NCBI GenBank assembly: GCA_013216015.1 | Contig: JABSOI010000025.1 | Coordinates: forward strand, 22,259 to 86,258 | Reading direction: 5' to 3' | Length of the DNA: 64,000 nucleotides | Source: Alteromonadaceae bacterium | Lineage (GTDB): Bacteria; Pseudomonadota; Gammaproteobacteria; Enterobacterales; Alteromonadaceae | Shown: in pieces, positions 1 through 8,714 of the stretch | How the letters are laid out: every line of letters starts with the position of its first letter | Position numbering within the stretch: the first letter of the stretch is position 1 | Program-made: the position numbers and the translations under genes | Notes under the pieces: model-generated | Database searches by the model: none | Told to the model about the DNA's origin: nothing | Seen by the model: only the letters and a program-made list of their open reading frames with translations

Positions 1-2
1 CC

Positions 3-881
3 GAAAAACAAGCGAGCCAGATTATGGGGGCACAAGGCAATGTCTGGACCGAATACATGCCGTCCTCCCGACTGGTTGAATATCGTTCTCAGCCAAGAAT
101 GGCTGCTGTTGGAGAGTTAACCTGGTCAGCCAAAAAAGACAAAAACTGGACAAGCTTCGTCACGCGCTTATCAGCTCATTTTAATCGTCTGAAAATAATG
201 GGCATAAATGCGGCGACCAGTGTTTATAATGTACACGGAGAATTAAGCGAAAACAAAACACAATTAACCTTGGACACCGATGGTGAAAATCATCAAATAC
301 GCTACACAACCGATGGTTCAATACCTAACCACCAATCACCACTTTATCAGGCTCCAATAGTACTGGATAAAACGACTTTTATACGTGCATTAGCTGAAAA
401 TAAAACTACCCTGCAACATTATGGTGATTACAAGTTGTCTTTTATTAATCATCTGGCATTGAACAAAGCTATAAAGTTATCGGGTGACACGCCACAAAGA
501 CTTCATGCTTGGGGTCAACGTATCCTTAGTGATGGTCTTATTGCACACGACCGTCACCATATGCGAATAAACAATCGCTGGTTTGGCGCTAAAAACACTA
601 ACGTTATCGCTACTATTGATTTAGAAAAGATCACTGAAGTATCTAAAGTAAGTTTTGGCTTTCAGCCAGAAAAAGGTATCCGGCTGATATCGCCACAAAC
701 AACACTTATTGAACTATCGCTAGACGGGGTCAACTGGCAGCAAGTTGCAAAGAAACAAACGAAGTTTGCCTCACGGTCAGGCAAAACCGCTATAAAGCTA
801 AGCTTTAATGCCCAATCAGCTAGGTATGTGCGTTTAACAGCCATTAAGGCTCATCGATTTGATGAAATTATTGTTGAGTAG
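3..881 (+). CDS. beta-N-acetylhexosaminidase (GH20), C-terminal part, cut by window edge
   Basis: The reading frame is open from base 3, so the true start lies left of the window. The first residues (GAQGNVWTEYM, then VEYRSQPRMAAVGELTWS) match the end of the GH20 catalytic barrel, which removes terminal GlcNAc or GalNAc from chitin oligosaccharides and glycans. A chitobiase/hexosaminidase C-terminal beta module follows (IRYTTDGSIPNHQSPLY), then a terminal F5/8-type (discoidin-like) sugar-binding module. The catalytic Asp-Glu pair should lie upstream and cannot be seen. Nearby relics of a glycosylasparaginase and a sulfatase suggest a former glycan-degradation locus; that link is inferred. Confidence 0.88.
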   Translation, partial: EKQASQIMGAQGNVWTEYMPSSRLVEYRSQPRMAAVGELTWSAKKDKNWTSFVTRLSAHFNRLKIMGINAATSVYNVHGELSENKTQLTLDTDGENHQIRYTTDGSIPNHQSPLYQAPIVLDKTTFIRALAENKTTLQHYGDYKLSFINHLALNKAIKLSGDTPQRLHAWGQRILSDGLIAHDRHHMRINNRWFGAKNTNVIATIDLEKITEVSKVSFGFQPEKGIRLISPQTTLIELSLDGVNWQQVAKKQTKFASRSGKTAIKLSFNAQSARYVRLTAIKAHRFDEIIVE

Positions 882-904
882 TAAAAGTTTTGAACAACGA
901 GTTT

Positions 905-1095
905 TTTGAGTGAGAAATGAAGCTATAGACGTAACATACCTATCATTTTTAGAATTTTTATCGATGACTTCAAGTAATTCGTTGGCTTAATTAGCGCTCA
1001 TTTTTTCTAGTCCCCAATCATCCAAGATCAGTAATTCTATTTCGCTTTACTGATACACTAGTTAGTTATAACTGCCATCAACTTATGGTAGCACC
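905..1095 (-). pseudogene. IS21-family IstB ATPase relic
   Basis: On the minus strand the frame reads VDGSYN, stop, LVYQ, stop, SEIELLILDDWGLEKMSAN, stop, ANELLEVIDK. This matches the IstB/DnaC-like helper ATPase of IS21 elements around its Walker B segment (DGSY...LLILDDWGL...LLEIIE). Three in-frame stops and the missing remainder show that it is dead. No terminal repeats or istA partner are visible. The match is made from the remembered family motif. It fills most of the 370-base gap after the hexosaminidase. Confidence 0.6.
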
Positions 1096-1249
1096 AATCT
1101 TGTGTTGATTGATAATCTCAAACATTGTGCGTAGTCACACACAAAGAAGAGAATTTTCACATTCCCGATGAAATTAACCAAAACCTAGTTAATCTGATCA
1201 AGAATGAGAATACCACCCCAGTATATAAAAACTCTATTTCATAGAATAG

Positions 1250-1624
1250 CTACCAAACCTGAGGCGATTTAAAACCGTATTCTTTTATTTTTACTTGAGC
1301 AGGAATAATAAATAAGCAAACTAAAACAAGTAAGCCAGACCATAGTAGCGAACTACCACCAACGGCCAAAGCAAAATATAACGCAAAGGCCAATAGTGAA
1401 AAACTAATAATGATGGAAAACCAATAAAATGCTTTCCAAAACCACAGCTTAAATAACGGTTTCTTATTTATACAGCCATAAACACCAAGACCAAATATTG
1501 CGCTTAAAATTAAAGGTAAATATTGACTAGAAAAACCACCACTATCCCTAAATATTCTTTCAGCCGTTCTGGCAATCCCAAAACTAAGCATGGTAAAAAT
1601 GTATATATTCCAAATATATTTCAT
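1250..1624 (-). CDS. small integral membrane protein, unknown function
   Basis: This 124-residue protein is dominated by about four hydrophobic segments (roughly residues 5-20, 33-50, 62-88 and 92-110) and has a short charged C-terminus ending in KSPQVW. I do not recognise a family. It stands alone on the minus strand between an IS21 relic and a truncated DJ-1-like gene, so it may be accessory. The start MKYIWNIYIF is the only good Met and leads straight into the first membrane segment. Confidence 0.5.
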   Translation of the reverse strand: MKYIWNIYIFTMLSFGIARTAERIFRDSGGFSSQYLPLILSAIFGLGVYGCINKKPLFKLWFWKAFYWFSIIISFSLLAFALYFALAVGGSSLLWSGLLVLVCLFIIPAQVKIKEYGFKSPQVW

Positions 1625-1742
1625 GGCATCACCTTGTGCATTGGTCGTTACAGCTATCTCTGTACAAATTTTCTTTGTGTCAACTTATCAGACATAGCTA
1701 TGAATTGGTCAATTCAGTATTTCAATTGATATTAGTCCAATC

Positions 1743-1889
1743 TTACCGTCTATTTAATTTTCCATAAATAAATTCCAAAGTATCTTCAATTGATGCACCC
1801 AAAATATTATTATGAGTAACCATGTACCATTCATGATGTATCTTTAAACCGAGAATGGCGAGTTGCTCCAGGTTTTCCATAAAACCCAT
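1743..1889 (-). pseudogene. short orphan C-terminal-like fragment
   Basis: This 48-codon frame begins MGFMENLEQLAILGLK and ends EFIYGKLNRR. The same frame is open for seven more codons upstream (PINHLVV) before a stop, so it looks like the tail of a larger lost protein rather than a gene of its own. It directly follows the truncated DJ-1-like frame on the same strand but does not resemble the missing part of that family. The family is not recognised. Confidence 0.3.
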
Positions 1890-1924
1890 TACAACCAAGT
1901 GATTAATAGGTTAAAAATAATTGG

Positions 1925-2200
1925 TTAATGTATTGTATAGCTACTGATCCCTACGACTTCCGTAAACAACAGCACTTGCCCGTCATTTGGTGAAACAAAG
2001 TCAATATTATAACCATGACTTACAAAAACATGGTATGGAGGAGCAACTTTCCATAAATTATTCCTCACATCGTATTTTTCAGGATCTCCCATATCAATAA
2101 TATTTGAAGCAAAAATTAATACTTTACGCCCTTGCTTCGCATTTAAGCTAATCGAATGGAGGGATATGATCGTGAATAAAATCGAAATCAGATACTTCAT
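1925..2200 (-). pseudogene. truncated secreted DJ-1/PfpI-family protein
   Basis: This 91-codon frame has a signal peptide (about residues 1-21), then KVLIFASNIIDMGDPEKYD and the segment APPYHVFVSHGYNIDFVSP. These are typical of the N-terminal third of type-1 glutamine-amidotransferase-like DJ-1/PfpI proteins. The frame breaks off after GISSYTIH, where relatives continue for another 130-150 residues including the nucleophilic-elbow cysteine or its equivalent. The catalytic region is therefore missing and the product is very unlikely to be active. Confidence 0.6.
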
Positions 2201-2224
2201 TATTTTTACTTGATACGTTATTGG

Positions 2225-2252
2225 TTTTAGGTTTTAGGTTTTAGGTTTTTGG
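2225..2252. repeat. TTTTAGG tandem repeat
   Basis: There are three exact copies of TTTTAGG and a fourth variant, TTTTTGG. The stop codon of the lipoprotein gene ending at 2234 lies inside the array, so a change in copy number would alter the last residues (KPKT) of that protein. Confidence 0.8.
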
Positions 2253-2680
2253 CCTTCATGCCTTTTTGATATTGATTTAATTAATTCACCATCAGCGATA
2301 AACACTACAGATTCATCAAGTCTAAAGTAATTTAACGGTACCAAAGCCGAATAAACGTCATTGCTGGCCGTATTCACCTTAATGTAATGATATTTTCTTC
2401 CGTTATATTTATTTACCGTAGCAACGCCAACTATTGCGCTAACGAATTTCAGACTGCTGTTAAAGCCCAATCCAACACCAATAAAGTGCCCTATTACCGC
2501 GCCGTTTAGGCGTTTAGAAAACTCTGCGTTTAACGAAACTTCTTTAATTTCTGTTACTTTCCCAAGTTGATTTCCTTGTGTGTTAACGTCAAGCTTTTCA
2601 AGTTTGGCTACTTCAATTGTGGAGCAAGCTGATGTAATGGATAGGGCTGCGATAATCAGTATTGTTTTTAAAATGTTCAT
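2234..2680 (-). CDS. outer-membrane-type lipoprotein, SlyB-like layout
   Basis: This 148-residue protein has a lipoprotein signal with lipobox SITSAC, so Cys19 should be lipidated. A short N-terminal beta region (GKVTEIKEVSLNAE) is followed by a glycine-rich hydrophobic stretch (about residues 60-88) and a beta-rich C-terminus. This order resembles the SlyB/Pcp glycine-zipper lipoproteins, but the glycine zipper is weak, so family membership is only suggested. The 3' end runs into a TTTTAGG tandem repeat. It stands alone on the minus strand. Confidence 0.6.
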   Translation of the reverse strand: MNILKTILIIAALSITSACSTIEVAKLEKLDVNTQGNQLGKVTEIKEVSLNAEFSKRLNGAVIGHFIGVGLGFNSSLKFVSAIVGVATVNKYNGRKYHYIKVNTASNDVYSALVPLNYFRLDESVVFIADGELIKSISKRHEGQKPKT

Positions 2681-2762
2681 AATTTTTCTCGTTTAAATGG
2701 TGTTAATGTTAAATAGAGGCAAATACATTAGTTTTACCTCGACTATAAAATGTTGTGGCCTT

Positions 2763-2876
2763 TTAAAGCTCTTCGGCCAATATTTTGTTTACCATGCCAT
2801 CTATTTCAGATTCACATTGTGTTGAGCCACCACAATTTAAAAAGGCCGTAATACTTGTTTTATCAGGTAACTGCAT
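2763..2876 (-). pseudogene. small ORF or gene tail abutting an inserted element
   Basis: This 37-codon frame starts MQLPDKTSITAFLNCGG, contains the pair NCGGSTQCESEID, and ends KILAEEL. Its start codon lies one base from the terminal repeat of the 244-bp element at 2878-3121. It therefore looks like the C-terminal remnant of a gene truncated by that insertion, although a genuine small protein cannot be excluded. The family is not recognised. Confidence 0.3.
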
Positions 2877-2877
2877 G

Positions 2878-3121
2878 GGGTCGGACCTACATAACAGGCT
2901 GAATTGCTTTCGTTTTGTATGGAAAACAAGTCATTAATTTAGTTTAAACGTATGTTTTCACCATACAAATTGTTACTTTAAGACTAATTCCTGAGTTTTG
3001 TGTGTGAATGTTTGTTCGTAAAGATGCTATTTTGTACCTCAAAAGGTCCTTTTAAGCAGATTTATTTGCTTGTGATTCATCTATTTCCTCAGTGAGTCAA
3101 TAGGTTAGACAGGTCCGACCC
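2878..3121. mobile_element. 244-bp MITE-like element, family 1, copy A
   Basis: The element is bounded by a perfect 10-bp inverted repeat: GGGTCGGACC at 2878-2887 and GGTCCGACCC at 3112-3121. A second copy of the same length lies at 8715-8958, and the two are closely similar along their whole length. There is no coding capacity, so it is probably mobilised in trans or is a RAYT/REP-type repeat. Confidence 0.75.
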
Positions 3122-3152
3122 TGAGGTATCTCCACTCTGAGGTATCTCCACT
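3121..3152. repeat. 16-bp tandem duplication beside family-1 element
   Basis: CTGAGGTATCTCCACT occurs twice head to tail at the right edge of the 244-bp element. It may be a scar of insertion or slippage. Confidence 0.7.
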
Positions 3153-3522
3153 ATTGATTATAGTAAAAGTTCCTCCTTAATCTGGGTGACCTAATTAATT
3201 TAAAAACAACAGATATCAATAAAGGGTGATAGGCGTAACAAAATGAAAAAGTAGATACTTCTTTATTATATTCTATATATTGGAATTACAGTTTCAAGTA
3301 AATCAATGTCAAACATTAATTTATAATCAATTAAAATCAGGGGATATTACATGCTAATGTTTATACAGTTCTGGTCTGTAATTACCGAGACCATCACATA
3401 ATAAAATGTAGGCACGTCAATTACATCCAGATGTTTGGAAGGAGTTACTTATATTTAAAGGCACTTTTTACAGGTAGTAACATCGTTAATATTAATTTAT
3501 TAAAACATATAAGGAAATAAAA
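3153..3522. other. AT-rich intergenic stretch without a gene
   Basis: No convincing frame, RNA or terminator is visible here. The last bases (AAGGAAATAAAA) look like a ribosome-binding site for the broken small gene that starts at 3523. Confidence 0.5.
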
Positions 3523-3735
3523 TTGGATAAATCAATTTTTAGTACAGTTTCAGCATTTCGGTTTCAATAGCTACTTTAGCCGCATTAGTTACCATAATGG
3601 TTGTGATTTTCAGAACGGGTAAACGACTCGGCGAGGCTGAGAATAAGATTAATAACGTTAGAGCAAACTACTAAAGCGACACATAATGAACTTCAAGACG
3701 CTAAGTTAGAAGAATTAGCTAAGCTATATTATTAA
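3523..3735 (+). pseudogene. frameshifted small membrane-protein gene
   Basis: A TTG start preceded by AAGGAAATAAAA opens LDKSIFSTVSAF. After one frame change the sequence reads VSIATLAALVTIMVVIF followed by GKRLGEAENKINNV, and after a second change it reads LEQTTKATHNELQDAKLEELAKLYY and a stop. The composite would be a protein of about 70 residues with one membrane helix and a charged coiled-coil tail. Two frame changes in so short a gene suggest decay. A hairpin (ATTGTCCG...CGGACAAT) follows it. The family is unknown. Confidence 0.4.
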
Positions 3736-3819
3736 ACCCGATTGTCCGCTACACAAAGTGACCGGACAATGCTTAGATTATCGAATTTAATTAAGCGAAT
3801 TTAATTAGGCCACCCGCTT

Positions 3820-5784
3820 CTATTTTGAACGTGGCGTCTCCTTGATGTGTTTATCGACGAACTCAATCATTAATCCCATAGCCTGCTTACGGATGACTGC
3901 ATCGTCTAGGTGATGTGTGCCGAATTCAAACAACTTATATTCAACTTCTTTTTTCGCATCTTTAAGTTCTTCGTACATATTTTCAGACTGGCGATAACTC
4001 ACTCTTTGATCAACTTTGCCATGAATTAGCAGCACAGGCGCTTCAAATTGATTAACATTGTCCACAGGTGAAATGGCCTCAAAATCTGTTTCATCTTCAT
4101 TGATAGCATTTTCGATAAAGGCATTTGTACCACTAAATCTGCGCAACGTAGACACATGACGTTCCATATCACTGACACCAGCAATACTGACAATACAATT
4201 GAATTGTTTGGGTGTCTGATAACCCGCTGCTAATGCAGCATATCCACCATAGCTTCCACCAACAATACAGGCATTTTCGGTATCAACTACATTTTGTTTT
4301 TTTACCCAATTAACTGCGTCAATGATATCAGTTTGCATTTTTCTGCCCCATTGTGAATAGCCGCTGGTGAGATACTTATCACCATAACCTCCTGAACCAC
4401 GATAGTTCACTTGTAAAACCGCATAACCACGACTGGCAAATAGCTGAACAAAGGGATCAAAATATTGGGTATCTCTGACACCATAAGGCCCACCGTGCGG
4501 GTAAACGACCAGAGGAGGATTTTTAATACCTTCAGGCAGGGTCACGTAACCATATAAAACCATACCATCACGTGCCTTAAATTCTATAGGTCTGACTGGG
4601 GTTAATTTATGCTTCTTCAGGCTAGGGTACTGGCCATACCAAGGTGAAAGCTTATTTACCTTTTTATCAAATAGATAAAACTGTCCGGGCTGAGTATCAC
4701 TCACCACGTATACAATAAAGCGCTGCCTGTTTTTGTCCCAGTCGTAAATACTTGCTTGCAGACCCTGTTTTAAAAATATTGACTGTATTTGTAGGTTAAG
4801 GTTCTCAGCTTGTTCATTGAAGTAGACACGTTTTTTGAAGTGGTCTGTATAGGAAAAACCAACAACTGTGCGTGTATCACCATCCAAACGGGTAATAGCG
4901 CCATCTATGTCAAACAGGTCAGGGGCTTCACCCAGTAATTCGTATTCGTCTGAAGTTATGTGATAACGCCACAATGCATTCTTCTTTAGTTTATAATTAC
5001 TTATGACAATGACGGAATTGTTTTCCTGCTCATACAAAACTGGCGCAAATGTTTCATCGGCATACGCCTGACGCTTTTTGATCAGTTGCCAGTCATCATC
5101 ATTGTTCTTGCGCGTATAGAAGTAGTCCATACCACTTTTCTGGTTTCTGTCAGTACCGCGCGCCATTAAAACTTCACCTTTTGTATTGACGTGCCAGGCA
5201 TAAATTTTGTTGCCATTAGGTATGTATTTCTTGAAGTCACCTGTTTCTATATTCACTTTGTAAACCGAAGAGTAATATTCATCCTGCCAATCTTTGATTG
5301 TCACCAAAATATGATTGGGCTCCTTATCTAACAGGCTCAACAAGTGTGGACTACTGCGGTAGGCATCCAGGTTATCTTTGACCCTTTTTTTCGATTTCAA
5401 TTCAATAAGACTACTGCCATCTATTTTCACGGAATAAATATGTGAAGTGCGTAACTGGTAATAAAGATACTTAATTGGCTGGGTCACCGTGATTAAAATC
5501 CGCTCATTATTGGCCCAGGCGATGCTTTCAATTCTATATTTAGCGCCATCTAAACCAGCAACAGGAACTATTTCCTTGGGATTGTCATAGGGGGAAACAG
5601 AAACCTGAGTCTGCTCTCCGCGATTGGTAATGACAGCAATATTCTTGCCGTCAGGAGATAAACTTGGTTGAACAACCAGAGGCATTTGGTTGAAACTGGA
5701 AAGAGGGATTACCTCGGCTTTACTTGCGAGGGTAAAAAAACTACACAATGTTAAAGCGAAGGCGAAAAAAGCTTGTGGTGTCAT
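3820..5784 (-). CDS. S9-family prolyl oligopeptidase, secreted
   Basis: This 654-residue protein has a signal peptide (about residues 1-23). An N-terminal beta-propeller domain (about 30-380) is followed by an alpha/beta-hydrolase peptidase domain (about 400-650). The nucleophile motif GGSYGGYAA places Ser511. Asp592 (GKVDQR) and a His at 624 or 625 (FGTHHLDD) complete the triad. The oxyanion-region motif YPHGGPYG is present. These features fit acylaminoacyl or dipeptidyl aminopeptidases that cleave short peptides in the periplasm. Length and all active-site residues are intact, in contrast to its decayed neighbours. It is monocistronic and its exact specificity is not readable. Confidence 0.9.
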   Translation of the reverse strand: MTPQAFFAFALTLCSFFTLASKAEVIPLSSFNQMPLVVQPSLSPDGKNIAVITNRGEQTQVSVSPYDNPKEIVPVAGLDGAKYRIESIAWANNERILITVTQPIKYLYYQLRTSHIYSVKIDGSSLIELKSKKRVKDNLDAYRSSPHLLSLLDKEPNHILVTIKDWQDEYYSSVYKVNIETGDFKKYIPNGNKIYAWHVNTKGEVLMARGTDRNQKSGMDYFYTRKNNDDDWQLIKKRQAYADETFAPVLYEQENNSVIVISNYKLKKNALWRYHITSDEYELLGEAPDLFDIDGAITRLDGDTRTVVGFSYTDHFKKRVYFNEQAENLNLQIQSIFLKQGLQASIYDWDKNRQRFIVYVVSDTQPGQFYLFDKKVNKLSPWYGQYPSLKKHKLTPVRPIEFKARDGMVLYGYVTLPEGIKNPPLVVYPHGGPYGVRDTQYFDPFVQLFASRGYAVLQVNYRGSGGYGDKYLTSGYSQWGRKMQTDIIDAVNWVKKQNVVDTENACIVGGSYGGYAALAAGYQTPKQFNCIVSIAGVSDMERHVSTLRRFSGTNAFIENAINEDETDFEAISPVDNVNQFEAPVLLIHGKVDQRVSYRQSENMYEELKDAKKEVEYKLFEFGTHHLDDAVIRKQAMGLMIEFVDKHIKETPRSK

Positions 5785-6474
5785 CTAGAAACTTCCTTTG
5801 TTATTTTCATCCAATGGTACAAGACCGCATACAATAAACATAAGTATGCAATACAACTAACGCTTTTTCAATAGCTTGCCTGATGTTTCAGCAACTACTT
5901 GATCTGTTCCTAGTTGTCTGTCGCCAAAACCAACATTTCAACTAAGATAACAATAACTTAATACAGTATAAACCTATACTACGCACTAGAAAAACAGGAA
6001 AAAACGGAAAATCGAGAAAATAAACCGCCTAAAATTCAATAACTTTCATCTCTTCATTTTGAAAAAGTACTGTATAAGGGTACGCTTTTTTTTACAATCT
6101 AATACTATTTTTTAGGCTGAATTATTTATTCGATTTCATCAAATAATCTCAGTTAAATCCGGCTGATAATTCAAGATTATGCATCGATTCAATACGGACA
6201 ATCAAACTTATAAATCAAAGTGAGGTGGCCCGTTCGATAAATAGCTGTGAGGGGCTGCTCTTGCATTTTGCATCAAGAAGTCGCATTTTTATACTATTGG
6301 CCTAAATAAAAAACAGGGGGCAAGTCGCTGACCCCAAGATTGTCGATATTATTAAAAATACCTTTAAAAATGAAATGCTTGACCATCAACTCTCAAAATC
6401 GATTTATAGGTCGAAAACATAGGTTTAAGCAGTTTTAATCGGGTTTTACTTACATTAAACAACCATTAATCAAC
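5785..6474. other. 690-base intergenic stretch, no gene seen
   Basis: No open frame of convincing composition is present. It contains a GC-rich patch, GGGGGCAAGTCGCTGACCCC (about 6315-6334), of the kind often found beside REP-type repeats. Otherwise it is AT-rich. Confidence 0.5.
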
Positions 6475-6749
6475 CTGTTATGTTCGTCAGACCCGAATTG
6501 CACTTAGTTATGTTGGTCAGACCCGAATGGCACTTAGTTAAGGGTTATTAATATATAAATCAACATAGTAGCGTCATATGTGAAGTTACATTGCTTTAAA
6601 TTAATTGTTGTAATTAAAAGGAGGTCTTTTAAATATCACAAAGTTATGATTTTAAATCCGAAATAATCTTTTTACGAAATCATAATAACATGTTGATTCT
6701 TTAGGTTTTTTATTAACAAAGTGCCATTCTGGTCGGGCCTACATAACAG
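6475..6749. mobile_element. 275-bp inverted-repeat element
   Basis: The left end starts CTGTTATGTTCGTCAGACCC and the right end finishes GGTCGGGCCTACATAACAG. The outer 29 bases form imperfect inverted repeats. The left end is duplicated in tandem, with a second copy of the motif GTCAGACCCGAATGGCAC just inside. The right end (TACATAACAG next to GGTCGGGCC) resembles the outer bases of the 244-bp family-1 elements, so the two families may share a mobilising enzyme. There is no coding capacity. Confidence 0.6.
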
Positions 6750-6847
6750 TTAAAATTTTTAGTATGTAGTAAACTACTAATAGAATTTTTTGAATGTCTA
6801 CTTCAAATAAACTAACAGCCCTTTTTCAATACAATTCGTTAACAGTT

Positions 6848-7639
6848 TTATTTCTTCGATAAAAATGCTTTTGAAACTCTAATAAATTCTTTTTTATTAA
6901 TGCCTTCATGTGCTCCATGTGGGACATTTGGCAATATCCAAAGGTCCGACTTTTGTAAATGCCTTCTGGCACGGGCAACTTCTTCGAGTGGAACACCGGA
7001 GTCATCATCACCTGAAACAATTAGAACGTCGTGTTTAATGCGCTTTAGTTCGTCATCACTCAATCTCGTTGAATAGTTTTTAAACTGTTCAAATAGAGCA
7101 ATAATTTGATCCTCGTTACGATGAGCATCTCGAATCCACGAGAACTGCTCAATTTTGTCATATGTAAACCCTTTTTCTACTTCGGGGTAATCTTTAATAT
7201 TCCAACTACCCAAAGACCCAATCGTTACCATTGATTCAATAAGATAAGGATTAATTAAAGACAGTTGATAAAGAACATCTCCTCCATAACTGAAGCCGAT
7301 TGCTTTTATTTTTTCCAGTTTTAAATACAGAATTAATGCATTTAGATCTTCTGCAACTGTTTTAATTGATAGTGTTTCTGTAAACGTATCTGATTTTCCA
7401 TGCCCATTTAAATCAATTAAATATACTTCATAATTGTCAATATAGTCATCAACATAAGGGTGCCAAGATTTTAAAGAAGCGGTATATCCGTGTAGAAGAA
7501 ATAACGGTTTTCCTTTTCCATATACTTCGTAATAAATATTTTTTCCGTTAACTGAAACTGTTTCAGTTTTAGTTGGTATTTGAGCGAAACAGTATGTTGA
7601 CATTAAAGCTCCAATTAATAGAATAGTGATTTTTTTCAT
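6848..7639 (-). CDS. secreted alpha/beta hydrolase
   Basis: This 263-residue protein has a signal peptide ending near Ala19 (CFA). The alpha/beta-hydrolase fold shows the oxyanion motif LLHGYTAS (about residues 48-55), the nucleophile elbow GFSYGG (Ser117), an acidic residue at 211-213 (SGDDD) and a C-terminal His at 241 or 244 (PHGAHEG). This matches the esterase, lipase and haloalkane-dehalogenase-like group. The substrate cannot be told. The gene stands alone with about 500 bases of non-coding sequence upstream. Confidence 0.8.
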   Translation of the reverse strand: MKKITILLIGALMSTYCFAQIPTKTETVSVNGKNIYYEVYGKGKPLFLLHGYTASLKSWHPYVDDYIDNYEVYLIDLNGHGKSDTFTETLSIKTVAEDLNALILYLKLEKIKAIGFSYGGDVLYQLSLINPYLIESMVTIGSLGSWNIKDYPEVEKGFTYDKIEQFSWIRDAHRNEDQIIALFEQFKNYSTRLSDDELKRIKHDVLIVSGDDDSGVPLEEVARARRHLQKSDLWILPNVPHGAHEGINKKEFIRVSKAFLSKK

Positions 7640-8066
7640 ATGTATTTCGTTAATCCAATTACAGGGTTAGTTAATTAAGGGAATTTAAAATTCATGGTTC
7701 ATCCAGTTAAAAAAATTAAATTGGTGAATTGTCATTTGGTTTTCACAAATTTAAATCCTTGCATAAATTATGATCATACTTGATAAGATAGTAACTATAA
7801 GTAATAAGGACAAGTACCTTTCAATTCAAGAATAAAAGCTTTTTTAACTCCATCGTAGTCACGAAATTAATTGTCTAAGATTAGTCCTTTTCTTCAAACA
7901 TTATTATTCGAAAGGTGGTTTTATAGAACATGCAATGAGTGGCTCTAAAGTATGATTTTTATTTAAACAAATAAAACTTAACTAGCGTTGTTAATGAGGA
8001 CGATTATTAATTTAAACTTTACATCAGACATTAGATGTCCGACCTCCGTTCAATTGACGCGCCTAC
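7640..8066. other. intergenic stretch, no gene seen
   Basis: This AT-rich sequence between a minus-strand hydrolase and a plus-strand pilin should carry both promoters. I see no RNA gene, repeat or convincing frame in it. Confidence 0.5.
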
Positions 8067-8080
8067 TAAAAGCGCTTACA
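8067..8080. promoter_or_regulatory. LacI-family-type operator upstream of pilin gene
   Basis: TAAAAGCGCTTACA is a near-palindrome around the central CG, typical of LacI/GalR-family operators. It lies about 60 bases before the pilin start. A closely similar site (AGAAAGCGCTTTCA) lies upstream of the large FG-GAP gene at 13712, so one regulator may control both. The regulator is not in this window. Confidence 0.4.
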
Positions 8081-8141
8081 ATGTCTTTGTTTTTACTCGT
8101 AATTTTTAAAACATAGTTACATAATCTATATAGAATGGGGA

Positions 8142-8624
8142 TTGAAATTGTATCATTTAAAAAAACAACAAGGTTTCACCTTAATTGAGTTGGTAGTAGT
8201 TATTGTTATTTTGGGTATTTTAGCCGCTACAGCAGCGCCTAAGTTTATCGATTTAACAGGTGATGCCCGAAAATCTACGCTGCAAGGCGTAAAAGGGGCG
8301 CTTGAAGGGGCTAACAACATGGTCTTCAGTAAAGCGATTATAGATGGTGCGGCAAATAAAAAGTGGACGTCCCCGGGAGAAAACGGCTACGACTATTTGC
8401 TTACGTGGGGCTACCTGAGAAGTCATGGCAATCCTTCTTTCGTAACCGCTTTTCGTGATACAACCGGTCTAACGAAAGAGGAGTGGGATTTTGTTATTGT
8501 AGGTGATACCAGTACAACTATTACAGCCGCAGGCTCTACGAAGAGTGATTGTCAGGTTCTTTATGAAGATGCAACAGCGGCAGGTGAGCGTCCGACTATT
8601 ACCGTTACCGGTAGCGGCTGTTAA
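8142..8624 (+). CDS. type IV pilin, MSHA-like
   Basis: This 160-residue prepilin starts at TTG, after AATGGGGA as ribosome-binding site; no ATG fits the frame. The class III signal MKLYHLKKQQG|FTLIELVVVIV is cleaved between Gly and Phe by prepilin peptidase. The hydrophobic N-terminal helix continues into APKFIDLTGDAR, typical of MshA-type pilins. Cys137 and Cys160 probably form the C-terminal disulfide loop. No assembly ATPase, platform, secretin or minor-pilin genes are nearby, so it is an orphan pilin that would depend on machinery encoded elsewhere. A 244-bp mobile element follows directly. Confidence 0.85.
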   Translation: MKLYHLKKQQGFTLIELVVVIVILGILAATAAPKFIDLTGDARKSTLQGVKGALEGANNMVFSKAIIDGAANKKWTSPGENGYDYLLTWGYLRSHGNPSFVTAFRDTTGLTKEEWDFVIVGDTSTTITAAGSTKSDCQVLYEDATAAGERPTITVTGSGC

Positions 8625-8714
8625 AATAAAGATAGAAAGATAGAAAGATAGGGGTCGGGTTGCTTATCTAATAATACTTTTTCTTCTAAACGACAGGGGA
8701 CACATGGCTGCATA

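Noticed and set aside
3739..3770. Hairpin ATTGTCCG...CGGACAAT as an intrinsic terminator
   Set aside because: The stem is good but no T tract follows on either strand.
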